This document shows positions 13,358 to 23,876 of a stretch of 64,000 bases of DNA, piece by piece. This stretch comes from Chrysomallon squamiferum. Its lineage: Eukaryota; Mollusca; Gastropoda; Neomphalida; Peltospiridae. The DNA lies in contig CM022673.1 in NCBI GenBank assembly GCA_012295275.1, forward strand, positions 20,481,913 through 20,545,912, read 5' to 3'. Below the pieces are notes generated by a model. That model was not told the origin of the DNA. It did no database searches and saw only the letters and a list, made by a program, of their open reading frames with translations. The translations under genes and the position numbers were made by a program. The first letter of the stretch is position 1; every line of letters starts with the position of its first letter.

Positions 13358-16276
13358 CCATCAATTATTTTGTTGTTCTGAAAACTACTGAGACATTTAG
13401 AAAGTCATATTAATATAGTTATTTTTTAGTACCCAAACAACTCACTGAAAACGTTGGTAAAAACATGTAAAGAACTGTGCATAAAGGTGACAGAAAATAA
13501 CAACCTCATCCTCTGTGATGTGCAGAGGGGGAGCAAGTCTGATGAATTCTGGTCTCATGCAACTTTCCACTGCAGATTTTGGTCCAGTTAGCAAAGCCTC
13601 AATTGTTTGTCTCTGCACATCGTGGTTGATAACACCAGGTTTACCAAACTGCTCAAAACTGAATTTATAGGAAAAAGAATTACAATTTCTAAAAACATTT
13701 AATTATAAAACTTAGACTCAGATTATAAATATATTTTAAAATTAAACTTTAAAAGCCATACTGACATTTCAATAATGATTTATGGTCTTTGAACAGATGA
13801 TCATCCGTATGTCTAGATGATATCCCTGTGTGAGGCTGACAGTGTCTTTTTATTCACTAATAAAAACAAATATGTACCTGTTTATAAATTTTAATTATAT
13901 GTGTCTTTGCTGTTTAATTCTGAAAGTGATCTTTTTTAGGATTCCGTCTAATTATAATCTTAACAAAATTCCTCTCAGTATGACATTCACTGAATGAGTA
14001 ATGCATTAATAAAACAATGTTTGAATCATTTACAAGAACAGAGTGCCTCATAAATGTTAGTTTCATTTAACAAAACAGGCTAGTAATAATCCTGACCTTA
14101 AGATCAAAGAAGAAACTTTTAAGCAAAACATCACAGCATTTTATTTATTTTTATTTTTAAAGCATCAACTACTGCCAGAAAAATGATACCTATATCAGGT
14201 AACATGGTGAATGATTAAATTAATTACAAATGTGTCAGTTTAAATCTCACCTTGTTGGTTTTGTGTCTGGATCAGGAACAACACAGGGCATAGCTGATTT
14301 GCTAGAATATGGCATCTCTGACTGGCGTTCTGCCAGAGCTAACTGCAACCCACTGACATCATATGACTGAAAACAGATAAATGTACATCCATAAAATTTA
14401 AATTCCATGAATTATGTGGGAAACTTAACATTTTTGTATTAATCTATTAAATACAAATACAACTGCAGATTCTGATCCTCTTCTTCTCTTTGGATCTTTC
14501 AAAAAGAGAATTCAGCATATATGTTGATACAAATAAAAGTGAAATCAACATAACAGGTGTTAAGTGAGGATTAATAAAGCAGTAATAAATATCTATAGCA
14601 AAATTTATGTACACATATAAACATTAAGTGTTCTCTTTGGCAAAAAATATTACCATCAATCAAAAATTCTTGGGACTTGAATGTCAGCTGTGTGACTGTA
14701 AATACTGATTAAGCTGATATCCAATACTACAAAACCTGTGATAATTAAATATGATTTTGAACTATTCACCTGCATATTACCTACATCCATCTGAATTATC
14801 TGTGTGGGTGTCTTTTTGAACATCTAAAAAGAAGTAGAATATAAAAAGCAGTCACTAAATAAATGATAAAATATTCCACCTCATTCCCCAAAATACAAGT
14901 CATTAATAATTACAATAATAATAACAACAACAACAGGGTATTAATCCATAATAACAATTACTAATACAATTTTGCTCCAATTTTTTTTATTATTTATATG
15001 AATATGTTCATTTAAGGAAGAACTTATTATTCAACAACTCTAAAATGTCTTATTTCAGTGATTAAAATGTCAAAATAAATCATACTTATTAACATTATTT
15101 GTAAACTATGTAAATAATAGATTCTTACATCTTTATTTGGACTTGATATAAGCTGTGAAAGGAAATATCGTTCTGGAGGTGAAATGGCTGGTATTGCCCA
15201 GTGCAGGTCAAACTGACCTGCTTCTTGTTTTTCAGTTGGTGGATTCTGTATGAACCAAGCAAAAATTGATATTAAATATCAATGATCAATGAGGAATTTT
15301 GTTAAGATTATAGTTAGAGGGAATCCTAAAAAATATCACTTTCAGAATTAAACAGCAAAGACACATATAATTAAAATTTATAAACAGGTACATATTTGTT
15401 TTTATTAGTGAATAAAAAGACACTGTCGGCCTCACACAGGGATATCATCTAGACACATGGATGATCATCTGGTCAAAGACCATAAATCATTATTGAAATG
15501 TCAATATGGCTTTTAAAGTTTAATTTTAAAATTTGTATTCGTTTGGGATTAGATAAACACTGGATATTAAAATAATAATAATAATAATAATAAACATTTC
15601 TGATCAAAAGAATTTGGGTATTATAATTCATATTTTTCTAAATTTACAAGCACATTTCATTTGTGAATCCTACACTAATAACATTTTTACATTTTCCAAA
15701 TCTAATAAATGGATTAAATGTAGCAAAGACCTATTAATGTGTGATACTGTAATTATAAAATTTATCTTTCAATTAAGTATGTTAAAACAGAATCAATTAA
15801 ATTTAAAATAAAAAACAGAAAAATACATATGTAGTTCAATTTTGGTAAAAAAAATCCAATAAAAATCAAAAAGTTCTGCATTTAGCTAATTAAGACATTA
15901 GGTGAAATATAAGACAGAAATTTTATTTTATATATTTCTGAATAACTACATACCAGTAAATGGACAAACACCGAAGCAAAAGGGTTAACTGCAATGGGTT
16001 CTGTCCTGTACATTTCATACAACAGGTAAACAGCTGCCAGTTTTTGTGTTGGATGTGGCAGAAGATCTCTGTTTTGTAAAAGAAGAACCTAAAAAGATGA
16101 AAAAAAATAAATATTAGAAAAAGATCTTGTAAATATTACAGGAAGTATTAACAATGACATGTTTCCACTATAAATAATATCAGATGAAAAGTCATTAATA
16201 ATATATAAAGCAGTAACCTTTTCTCTAGTATATAGTATTATCTATCTATCTACCTACCTACTTACATGTAAGTCTA

Positions 16277-16322
<46 letters not shown>

Positions 16323-17791
16323 AATACATGTTATTTTTTGTTTTTAAATAAACAAAGAAAACATTATTCTGAACTGTTTTAATTTTCAGATTACTGTGAA
16401 ATTTTGTTTTATCCAGGCTAAACAGAATAATTAGTCTACCAATGAAGATCCAACTTTGAAATGATCTTGTTTGCATGAAAAATAATGATGAAATGATGCA
16501 GCCAGGGCTTCAAATGTCTGGGTCTGGGTGGCATCTTCTGACAATACACTAAAACCAAAATAAAAATAATACAGATAACTTTATAAGAATGATTTCATAT
16601 TCATTACAAATAAAAATATTTTGAAAAATGTTTGTTAAACTTCAGTATTAATTAAGACTGAATGGAATAAATATATAAATAAATAAATAAAAATAAAAAG
16701 TAAAGCACTGTTAAAGAGATGTATGATATACATTATTTTTATGCAATACAATAAAATGACAAATTAGCATTTTAATTTAGGATACATCATTTATATTATT
16801 TGATAAAAATGTGATAATAAAGACACAATCAATTTTATAACATTTTGTCTTAAAAACATAAGATGAGAAATGATCATTAAAGCAGGATTTTTTTGTTTGT
16901 TATTTATGTATTTATGCATTTATTTATTTTTGGTTTGAATGTTTGTAATGTTTTGTTTGTTGTTAAACCCCAATATTTTTGGAGGCTATATTAGTATATA
17001 ATAATATTCTTAATATATGCAGTGGTGTGCGGATGGGGAGTGGCCTTAGTGGCTGTGGCAATAGGCATTCAAAATATGGGGGAATCCAGTAAGAGAAAAG
17101 AACGTAATAAATTTTGTTCATTTAAATTTAAATCGAATACTGGAATAGTATTTATTTTATGTTTCATCTGTGTTTATATTTCAAAATATCTTCCTTTCTC
17201 GTAATATTTCTCAGTACTAGGCCTTACATTTGAGCCTTTGGGGCATACAATCGAGAAGTTGGCCCGACATCACCAGACCTCTGCACAAGTTCGCCACTGA
17301 ATATATTATATGTCACTTATGTGTGTGTGTGTGTGTGCTTAGCCACTAACGTAGTGTGATGCAAGGCAGTAATGTTTGCCGCTTAAAAATGTTTTTATTG
17401 CACAAATATTTGTATGTGTTTTGGCTAAATGGACCCACTTCATACTGCATTGGCACGTTATTTTTAAATAAGAAATTTCTTTTCTTCATTGATTGACCGC
17501 CAGTTTGTATCTACTACCATTTATTTCATTAAAGACGGTGCGTATCAATCATAAAATACCGGTCTATTGACTCCCAGAAAATTATTTGAAAAGTAAATAT
17601 AATTTAAAATATTAGAGATACATCAATGATCAATCAAATAATTTCTAAAAGTTCCCTTAAAAATGAATTTAATATTTTTATCTCAATTTAAAAAAAAATT
17701 AATATATGTGTATATACTATACAACAATTACTTCATAAATGTGTAAAACGAACCTCAATAAAGAAGCAAGCTCTTTTAAGGAAAGCGCCAT
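11813..17791 (-). CDS. CNOT11: CCR4-NOT transcription complex subunit 11, 12 coding exons
   Basis: Exons in transcript order: 17791-17754, 16548-16440, 16088-15954, 15245-15129, 14823-14770, 14366-14251, 13658-13505, 13319-13113, 12873-12794, 12606-12537, 12285-12130, 11947-11813; phases all close, giving 456 aa. CNOT11 binds CNOT10 and the N-terminal arm of CNOT1 and is part of the cytoplasmic mRNA deadenylase. Recognisable blocks include LASLLSVLSED and FHHYF at the N terminus, [20 protein letters not shown] followed by [29 protein letters not shown], then the highly conserved C-terminal CNOT11 domain with [25 protein letters not shown] and [18 protein letters not shown]. The donor of exon 2 was placed after TTG at 16440 because it restores the family sequence V-G-S-S-L-V-L-L-L-Q. 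The vertebrate Gly-rich N-terminal extension is absent. The start codon sits inside a YY1-type motif and faces RIC3 head-to-head. Confidence 0.97.
13324..13357. repeat. (ATAA)n microsatellite beside a CNOT11 splice acceptor
   Basis: About eight copies of a four-base A/T unit. On the transcribed (-) strand it reads (TTTA)n and ends only a few bases before the acceptor AG of the exon at 13319-13113, occupying the polypyrimidine-tract position. Confidence 0.85.
13732..13974 (+). repeat. Left arm of a ~242-bp inverted repeat in a CNOT11 intron
   Basis: This segment is the near-perfect reverse complement of 15291-15532. Matching blocks include GACATTTCAATAATGATTTA, CACTAATAAAAACAAATATG and GTGTCTTTGCTGTTTAATTC, with a few substitutions and small indels between. 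The family is unidentified; no terminal inverted repeat typical of a transposon was recognised. The arms enclose three CNOT11 exons. Confidence 0.9.
15291..15532 (-). repeat. Right arm of the ~242-bp inverted repeat in a CNOT11 intron
   Basis: Reverse-complement partner of 13732-13974. The facing arms lie 1.3 kb apart in the same pre-mRNA and could base-pair. They show roughly 90 percent or better identity by eye. Confidence 0.9.
15570..15592. repeat. (ATA)n trinucleotide run in a CNOT11 intron
   Basis: About seven AAT/ATA units located 38 bp outside the right arm of the inverted repeat. Confidence 0.7.
16288..16310. repeat. (CA)n microsatellite in a CNOT11 intron
   Basis: Eleven to twelve uninterrupted CA units between CNOT11 exons 2 and 3, preceded by CTAT/CTAC repeats and followed by TATACACACA. 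Confidence 0.85.
17020..17299. mobile_element. Non-autonomous hAT-like element (~280 bp) in CNOT11 intron 1
   Basis: The left end begins CAGTGGTGTGCGGATG and the reverse complement of the right end begins CAGTGGCGAACTTGTG, a short hAT-style terminal inverted repeat. The flanks form an almost perfect 8-bp target duplication: AATATATG at 17012-17019 and AATATATT at 17300-17307. The interior is distinctly more GC- and CpG-rich than its surroundings and has no transposase frame. Assignment to hAT rests on the 8-bp duplication and the CAGTGG terminus; it is not a family-level match. Confidence 0.7.
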
Positions 17792-18024
17792 CTTGGTCTC
17801 TGATGTATTTATTTATTTCCGATGTTTTTAATAGTTTATATTTTCAAAATTATTAAAATATACTTTATCCACTTACAAATTCATGTATAGATAAAATAAT
17901 TTTAAATAATTCGAACTAATTATAAAATAATATTGCTGTTTTGATTTGTTTAGTCATGTGATCAGGATCGAGAGTTGGATACTTGTACTAGCAGTAGCAG
18001 AAATCATTAGTGTCAAGTGTCATC
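17792..18024. promoter_or_regulatory. Bidirectional promoter interval CNOT11/RIC3
   Basis: Only 233 bp separate the CNOT11 start codon (reading left) from the RIC3 start codon (reading right), so both 5'UTRs and core promoters must fit here. The YY1-type core AAGATGGCGC overlaps the CNOT11 ATG (- strand, 17794-17785), and a GTCATGTGATC sequence lies near 17953-17963. No TATA box could be told apart from the general AT-richness. Confidence 0.7.
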
Positions 18025-18546
18025 ATGTCGGTTAAAACTTTTGCAGTATTTGCAATTGTCGTTGGATGTTTTGCAGTTCTGTATCCAAAATTTCTAAATC
18101 CAATGTTCAGTCGCCTTTTAGGATATCATGAACCAAAACAAGAAATAAAACAACGTAGGTAACAGTGTATATTTGCATGGCGGGGTATCTCTGTTAGGGT
18201 TGTTTCCCTTACCTATGGACTATGGTCGTCTTATGTTAACGTTGATACAAATTATAATATTAATGAAATGTAATCTGTCCTACTTTTGTTTCCATTTGTG
18301 GCTAGAAGAAAATCGGTCATAAATCAGTTTTTTAAATTTCCTTTGATTGATAAAGAGAATAAAATTATCAAGTAACTGCCCTAAACTATATTAACTTAGA
18401 AAATAATAAAAAGTACTAGTACTACCTTGGCAATTCACGTTTCACGCCATTCGCTTGTTGACAAATTACTTTTCGACTGATAAATGTTTGATAATTATCT
18501 GTTTACATTAGACTGATTAGTCCAAACAAATTATTTCTCATAATGG

Positions 18547-18636
<90 letters not shown>

Positions 18637-21526
18637 TGTTTGTGTTTTGTTTGTATCTTTGTTGCAAATCATACAAAGAACTATTTACTATTTACCATTT
18701 ATTCATTTTTTATTAAATTTTATTTGTGTATTTGTTAACCGCTCTCTCTCTCTCTGACTTCCAGTGTTTTTCTCAGAAATATATATGAAATTATAAACGG
18801 TTGTTAAAAAAAAAAAAAAAAATTAACAACTGCATATTAACAGTCCAGTTTTTATTTTTTGATACTTTCAGCTCAGTATCCACCTGGATACCATAAAGCA
18901 ATGGCAGGTAATCCAGAAGCAGGCAGGCCAAACATACCTGATGATATGAGACAACATATGAGAGTATGTCGCTTCAAAATAAAAATTTACAAACAATTTA
19001 ATATGTAGATAATCATGTCATAAGCATGATACCTATTTTAATAATTTGAGCTTCATAGTTATTTATAAGTTGTTTTGAACTGATTTAGTGATAATGATGG
19101 AGATCTTGATGATTTCTTTTTGAAACAGGCAGGACCACATCCTGGGTTAAGAGCTGCAGCAGACATGGGTCGTCATCAGACTCAACATGGAAGTGGAAGA
19201 GGAATGATGGGAATTGTTCTTCCTATGTATGCAGTGGGGATTGTACTGTATTTAATATACACTCTTGTCAAGGTATTGTTTTAATGCATTTCAACAGTAA
19301 CAGTAACTGAAAACAAAAACATATTATTTTTGATGTTGTTAATAATAATCTGTAAACTTTTAAAATGGTTTTTAATATGAACATTTTTATTTTTCAATTT
19401 TATTTGTTTGCATTTATTGTTCTGAGCTTTTTCTGAAATACAAATTATATTACAATTTATTGCACTGTTCAGATAATACATTTTTTGATAGAGGTATACA
19501 GCAAAACAACTACAAGAATTATATTTAAATAACAGTAATGATAAGGAATACACTTTAATAGTTTATTAAGATAGAGCAGTGATATTCCTATAAATGTCTG
19601 GTATTTCTCTATTGTATTAAAGGTTTTGGTTTGGACAGAAATCTAAAATTTTATTTCTTTGCAGGTTTTCAATAAAAAAGACCAGAGTCCGGATAGAGGT
19701 CATTATGGCTACAGATCCAGAGTTTCTGAAAATATTTATGACAATAGGGAGGGTAAGTTCACATTTGGGGATGACTTTTCCAATCCTGAAAGTGTCCGTG
19801 GATTTATGCAGAGTAAACAGAAACACCAAGAACTGGAAGATCTATTGGTGCGATCTGATGATCAGAATATAAGTAAGATTAATCATACGAATACTGTTTG
19901 TTTATTAAATTGTAAGATATCAGTTGCCATTCATGCTTCTTTATTTTTAGAACTGTTTTTGTTTTTATTGTTTTGAACCATGATTTGGATGTTTCTATAC
20001 CTGATCATATTACATTGTGGAATAACAAAAATTTATAACATTAGCTATAATTATAGTTTGTCTGTAAAAGTTTTACTTTGATCTCTGTTTGTAATTATAT
20101 TGAAAAATAATTTGACTAAGTTTTGTTAATAGTATCAACATAGCCAGTTGTTTATCAAAACCAAAGCATATTATTATTAAATACCAGACATGGTACTCAT
20201 ATCCTGTTTCTTTGTAAAATTATTAATTATAATACTAAGAGTCCTATAAAAATACAATTTTGGAATTTAGAAAATATTAAAAAAGTGTAAAAATAAAAAC
20301 TCCATTCCAGTGTATTTGTTAGAAATTTGTTGTCTCTTTTAACAGCTGCTAATGAAATGAGAGAACTTCAACGACGTTTGGAGGAAACTGAAGCCCAGAT
20401 GTCAAAGATTTTGTTAGCCATGAAAAATGTTAGTACAAAAGTTGATGAAGTTGTCTCTGATCAAACTACTGATGAAACTGTACCAACAGAAACTAACAAA
20501 ACTGAAGAAAGTGCTGATAATAAAGATGTTGTAAGTATAAGTATATACAGAATCTGGTCAAGGTCTGAGGAATCATTTTTATGCTGTATATAGTAACAGT
20601 TTGCTTTGTAGCAAGACACTATCAGACTAATTGGTTAACTTCAGTTTGCTTTCTATTTTTTTGATTACTTTTGTTTTTGTTTTTTTTAAACTAATTGAAC
20701 TACTTTGACAGAATTTATTTAATTGCATTTATATGCATCTCCAACTTGATATATTTATTTTTATTTATGTTTTTATTTTAACTTTTAAATGTTATTTTTC
20801 AAAGAAAACATCGGATTCAAGCCCAGATATGGAAGGTTATGAAATTATCAAAAAATCTGAAAAAGGAAGCCCTATTGTGGAGAGTACCAGTGAAGATGGG
20901 ATCACTTCTGAAACTACCAGTAAGACTGAAGAATCATCATGTCCAGAACATGAAACCAAGAATGAATCCAATGTAAACAACTGTCCAGAAACCATCCAGC
21001 CTGAAGAAACTCAAAAAAGCAATGAAAGCAATAAGAGATATGAAAAAGCTTCTGGTAATCAGTTTATTACTTTTTTACTGTTTGTTATTTATTTGTTAAT
21101 TTTTTATTTTAGTTTATATATTTATTTTTATTTTTTATTTTTTGAATCTAATAAAACTGTTATTCTAGTATTGTAATAAAAGGCAATTTTATGAAATATT
21201 AAAAAGGAGTAATATTAAAAATATTTGGGATCTGTCTTTTATTTTAATAAAATTATAACAAATATTTCTTTGTATTACAGACAAACATTCCTTTTTGTGA
21301 TATTTAACTGTTTTCTAACTTGATAATAATTCTATATTTATAGAGTAGAATTGTAAACCAGTAAAACTGGTTTTAGAATATTACTATCTTTTCTGCTGTA
21401 GATGATGACAAATTTGTTGATGTTGAAGAAAAACAAGATGTTCTGATACAGGAGAAGGTTTCTGAAGATGAAGAAGCAGCAGGCAGTGTCAGGCACAGAA
21501 ATCATCCAACTGTGTTACAGGAATAA
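18025..21526 (+). CDS. RIC3: RIC-3-like chaperone of nicotinic acetylcholine receptors, 7 coding exons
   Basis: Exons: 18025-18154, 18872-18963, 19129-19272, 19665-19872, 20346-20530, 20805-21054, 21402-21526; phase-consistent, 377 aa. RIC3 is an ER membrane protein that promotes folding and assembly of nicotinic (and 5-HT3-type) receptor subunits. The family layout is complete. A hydrophobic N-terminal segment (about residues 4-24) contains FAVFAIVVGCFAVLYPKFL. A Pro/Gly/His-rich linker follows (PPGYHKAMAGNP, GPHPGLRAAADMG). A second membrane helix (about 100-121) contains GIVLPMYAVGIVLYLIYTLV. A coiled coil begins about residue 193 (MRELQRRLEETEAQMSKILL), and the tail is long, acidic and Ser/Thr-rich. 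Length matches the vertebrate protein (~370 aa). The stop is TAA at 21524-21526. Intron 1 carries a long (TC)n run. Confidence 0.95.
18551..18633. repeat. (TC)n microsatellite, 83 bp, in RIC3 intron 1
   Basis: About 41 perfect TC units, with a shorter TC tract near 18742-18755. On the sense strand it is pure pyrimidine and could act as a polypyrimidine-tract protein site; its length should be highly polymorphic. Confidence 0.97.
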
Positions 21527-21931
21527 AATCTCTCACAACATTTTTGGTGATTCAAATTTCCCTTGGAATTTCTGATTTCATAAAGACAGCTTAATGTGTA
21601 AATACAACAGAAGTGGCACAAAATGTACAATTTGTATGTTATGAATTATCTGTTAATTAATAATGAATGTAAAAAATAAAAACTTACTTAAGATTGTTGT
21701 CACAGTCTATAGCAGTTCAGAATTAACAGCATTAACATTGGTCTACAGTGTTTGGTATTTTGGTATGAAATAATTATTTTCCATTAACCCAATAAGCATT
21801 AATCTGTTTTGTATTTTGTTTTAATATAAAATGTCAGTGTAAAAATAGCTATAGTCATCAATAGGGTTCACTGTTCTTCCTAATTCATTGTATAATGTTT
21901 AGATAAGTACTTTGTAATTGTGTTAATTTAT

Positions 21932-21964
21932 TTATATATATATATATATATATGTATATACATA

Positions 21965-21996
<32 letters not shown>
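21932..21996. repeat. Compound (TA)n/(CA)n microsatellite in the RIC3 3' region
   Basis: A TA run at about 21932-21953 is followed after a short spacer by CA repeats to about 21996. Confidence 0.85.
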
Positions 21997-22002
<6 letters not shown>

Positions 22003-23814
22003 TATAGCATAGTATAGTTTAGATTTTAAAATTTATTTTTTCTTATTTTGCATTGTATATATAATTATTATCATTATTATTATTATTTTACCGTATTTAT
22101 ATAGCATCTTTTCTATACTAAGAAAGTTCAAGGGTACTTTACTAAGTAAACTAATTAAACACGAAGTAAAAAGACATGAACATAAACATATTAAAATAAA
22201 TGTAAACATAATGTTAAAATGGTGATAAAAATAAATGTGTCACATTTAAAAATTATATAAATAATTAATAGACTAGCTTGAACATTTTAAAACTATATAT
22301 TAACAAGGTGGATCTGAAACAAATCGATCTTTAGAACTGCTTTTGAATTTTTTTAATTTTCTTTATTGACTGTACTTCAGTTAGCCAAGTTCAAATCACA
22401 TTGTGAATTCACTTTTGTCTTGATCTCATTAAAATGCCATGTGCAGAGCACAAATATTTAACAATTTATGTCGTTTCCCAGAAACTATTTCAGATTTTGA
22501 AAGAAATCTTAAAATGATTTTAAAATAAAATACTTGTTTAGAGTGCAGATATTCTGACTGAAATAGTTGAAATATATATATATATAAAAAATATATATAT
22601 GTTCATTGTTTGTGATATTATGAATCTCATTCTGTGCAATACTTGTGATAAATGTTTATATTTGTTTTAGTATTATATTTTATTTTATGATTCTGTTTTT
22701 ATTTAATTTTACTAATCAGTATTTTAGTTTCAAACTGTGATGTTGTTATTTTCCTATTTTGCTCAGTTTACAGTTACTTATTTAAACAAACACATTAATC
22801 CTTTGTTTATATCTTAAATACTTTTGCTCATGTCTCATACGTATGTGCCAAATAAAGACTGCTTAATAATTGAATTAAAAATGACATAAGGATTTTTTAA
22901 ATGAAAATTAAGTGAATTATATTATAAAATATATTTATTTGGACCATTCTTTTTCTGAAGTATTAAATTTCAGACTGATACAAAATTCTGATCAGATTTC
23001 CAGGTTTTAAGTCTTCAGTAATCACCTCTGATTTAATGATTCCAGTGTGTAGGAATATCATTCATTTGTATGTAATCCCCAACAAATCGTATTGTATTAC
23101 TTATTTACTACACCTTCTGAAAATAGTTCAATTTCATTTTAACACCTGCAATTTCACACTAATGTATCCTGTTTTAAATGTGATCTAGCATTGTTAAATC
23201 CATGATAACTTGAAATCAGGGTTAGTTTTCATTTATATTTTTTTATCTAAAGCAAATAAAATTCTTTTGTAGTATTTTAAATTATTAAATTTAAGTGCTT
23301 CCCAAAATTGTTTTTAGATACTGAATTTATTTTGTTCACATTAATTTTGTATTTGACTAAGACAGACATATGCATGCATTGAAAATGTATACTGTTTACA
23401 TTTTTAGCACAAATTATGGTGGATTATAGTCTTAACATAATGTCATATTTTGAACAAAAGCTAATTAAATAGTGGTAAAGAGAAGATAACCATTTTATTA
23501 GATAAATATAATTGTGACAATAAAAATATTAATCTCACTGAATATGTATGTCATTATTTTGTTTAGAAAGATAGTTGATGGGGAAAGAAAACAATAAATA
23601 CAGAAAACAACTAATTAATGAATAGTAAAATGAAAAAAACCCTCCCAAAAACCAACTAAATAATTTTTAAAATATTCAGGTAGAAATAGTATATTAGTGA
23701 TTAAGACTTGACCTTATTTGTGATCTTTAAAACATTAAATATATATGTTTTTCTCATTACATAATACATTCTTTTGAATAACTATTTAATTGCTTTATAT
23801 TTTTTTTTGTTAGA

Positions 23815-23876
23815 TGTGTGTGTGTGTTTGTGTGTGTGTTTGTGTGTGTGTTTGTGTTTATGTGTGTTTGTTTGTC
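23815..23876. repeat. TG/TTTG-rich tandem tract
   Basis: Imperfect alternation of GT dinucleotides with TTTG units over about 60 bp, in the RIC3 to BRD10 interval. Confidence 0.8.

Noticed and set aside
14771-14784. Alternative donor (GTAG|GTAATA) in the 54-nt CNOT11 exon
   Set aside because: It would break phase with the following exon, while CAG|GTGAAT keeps the family sequence DVGNM.
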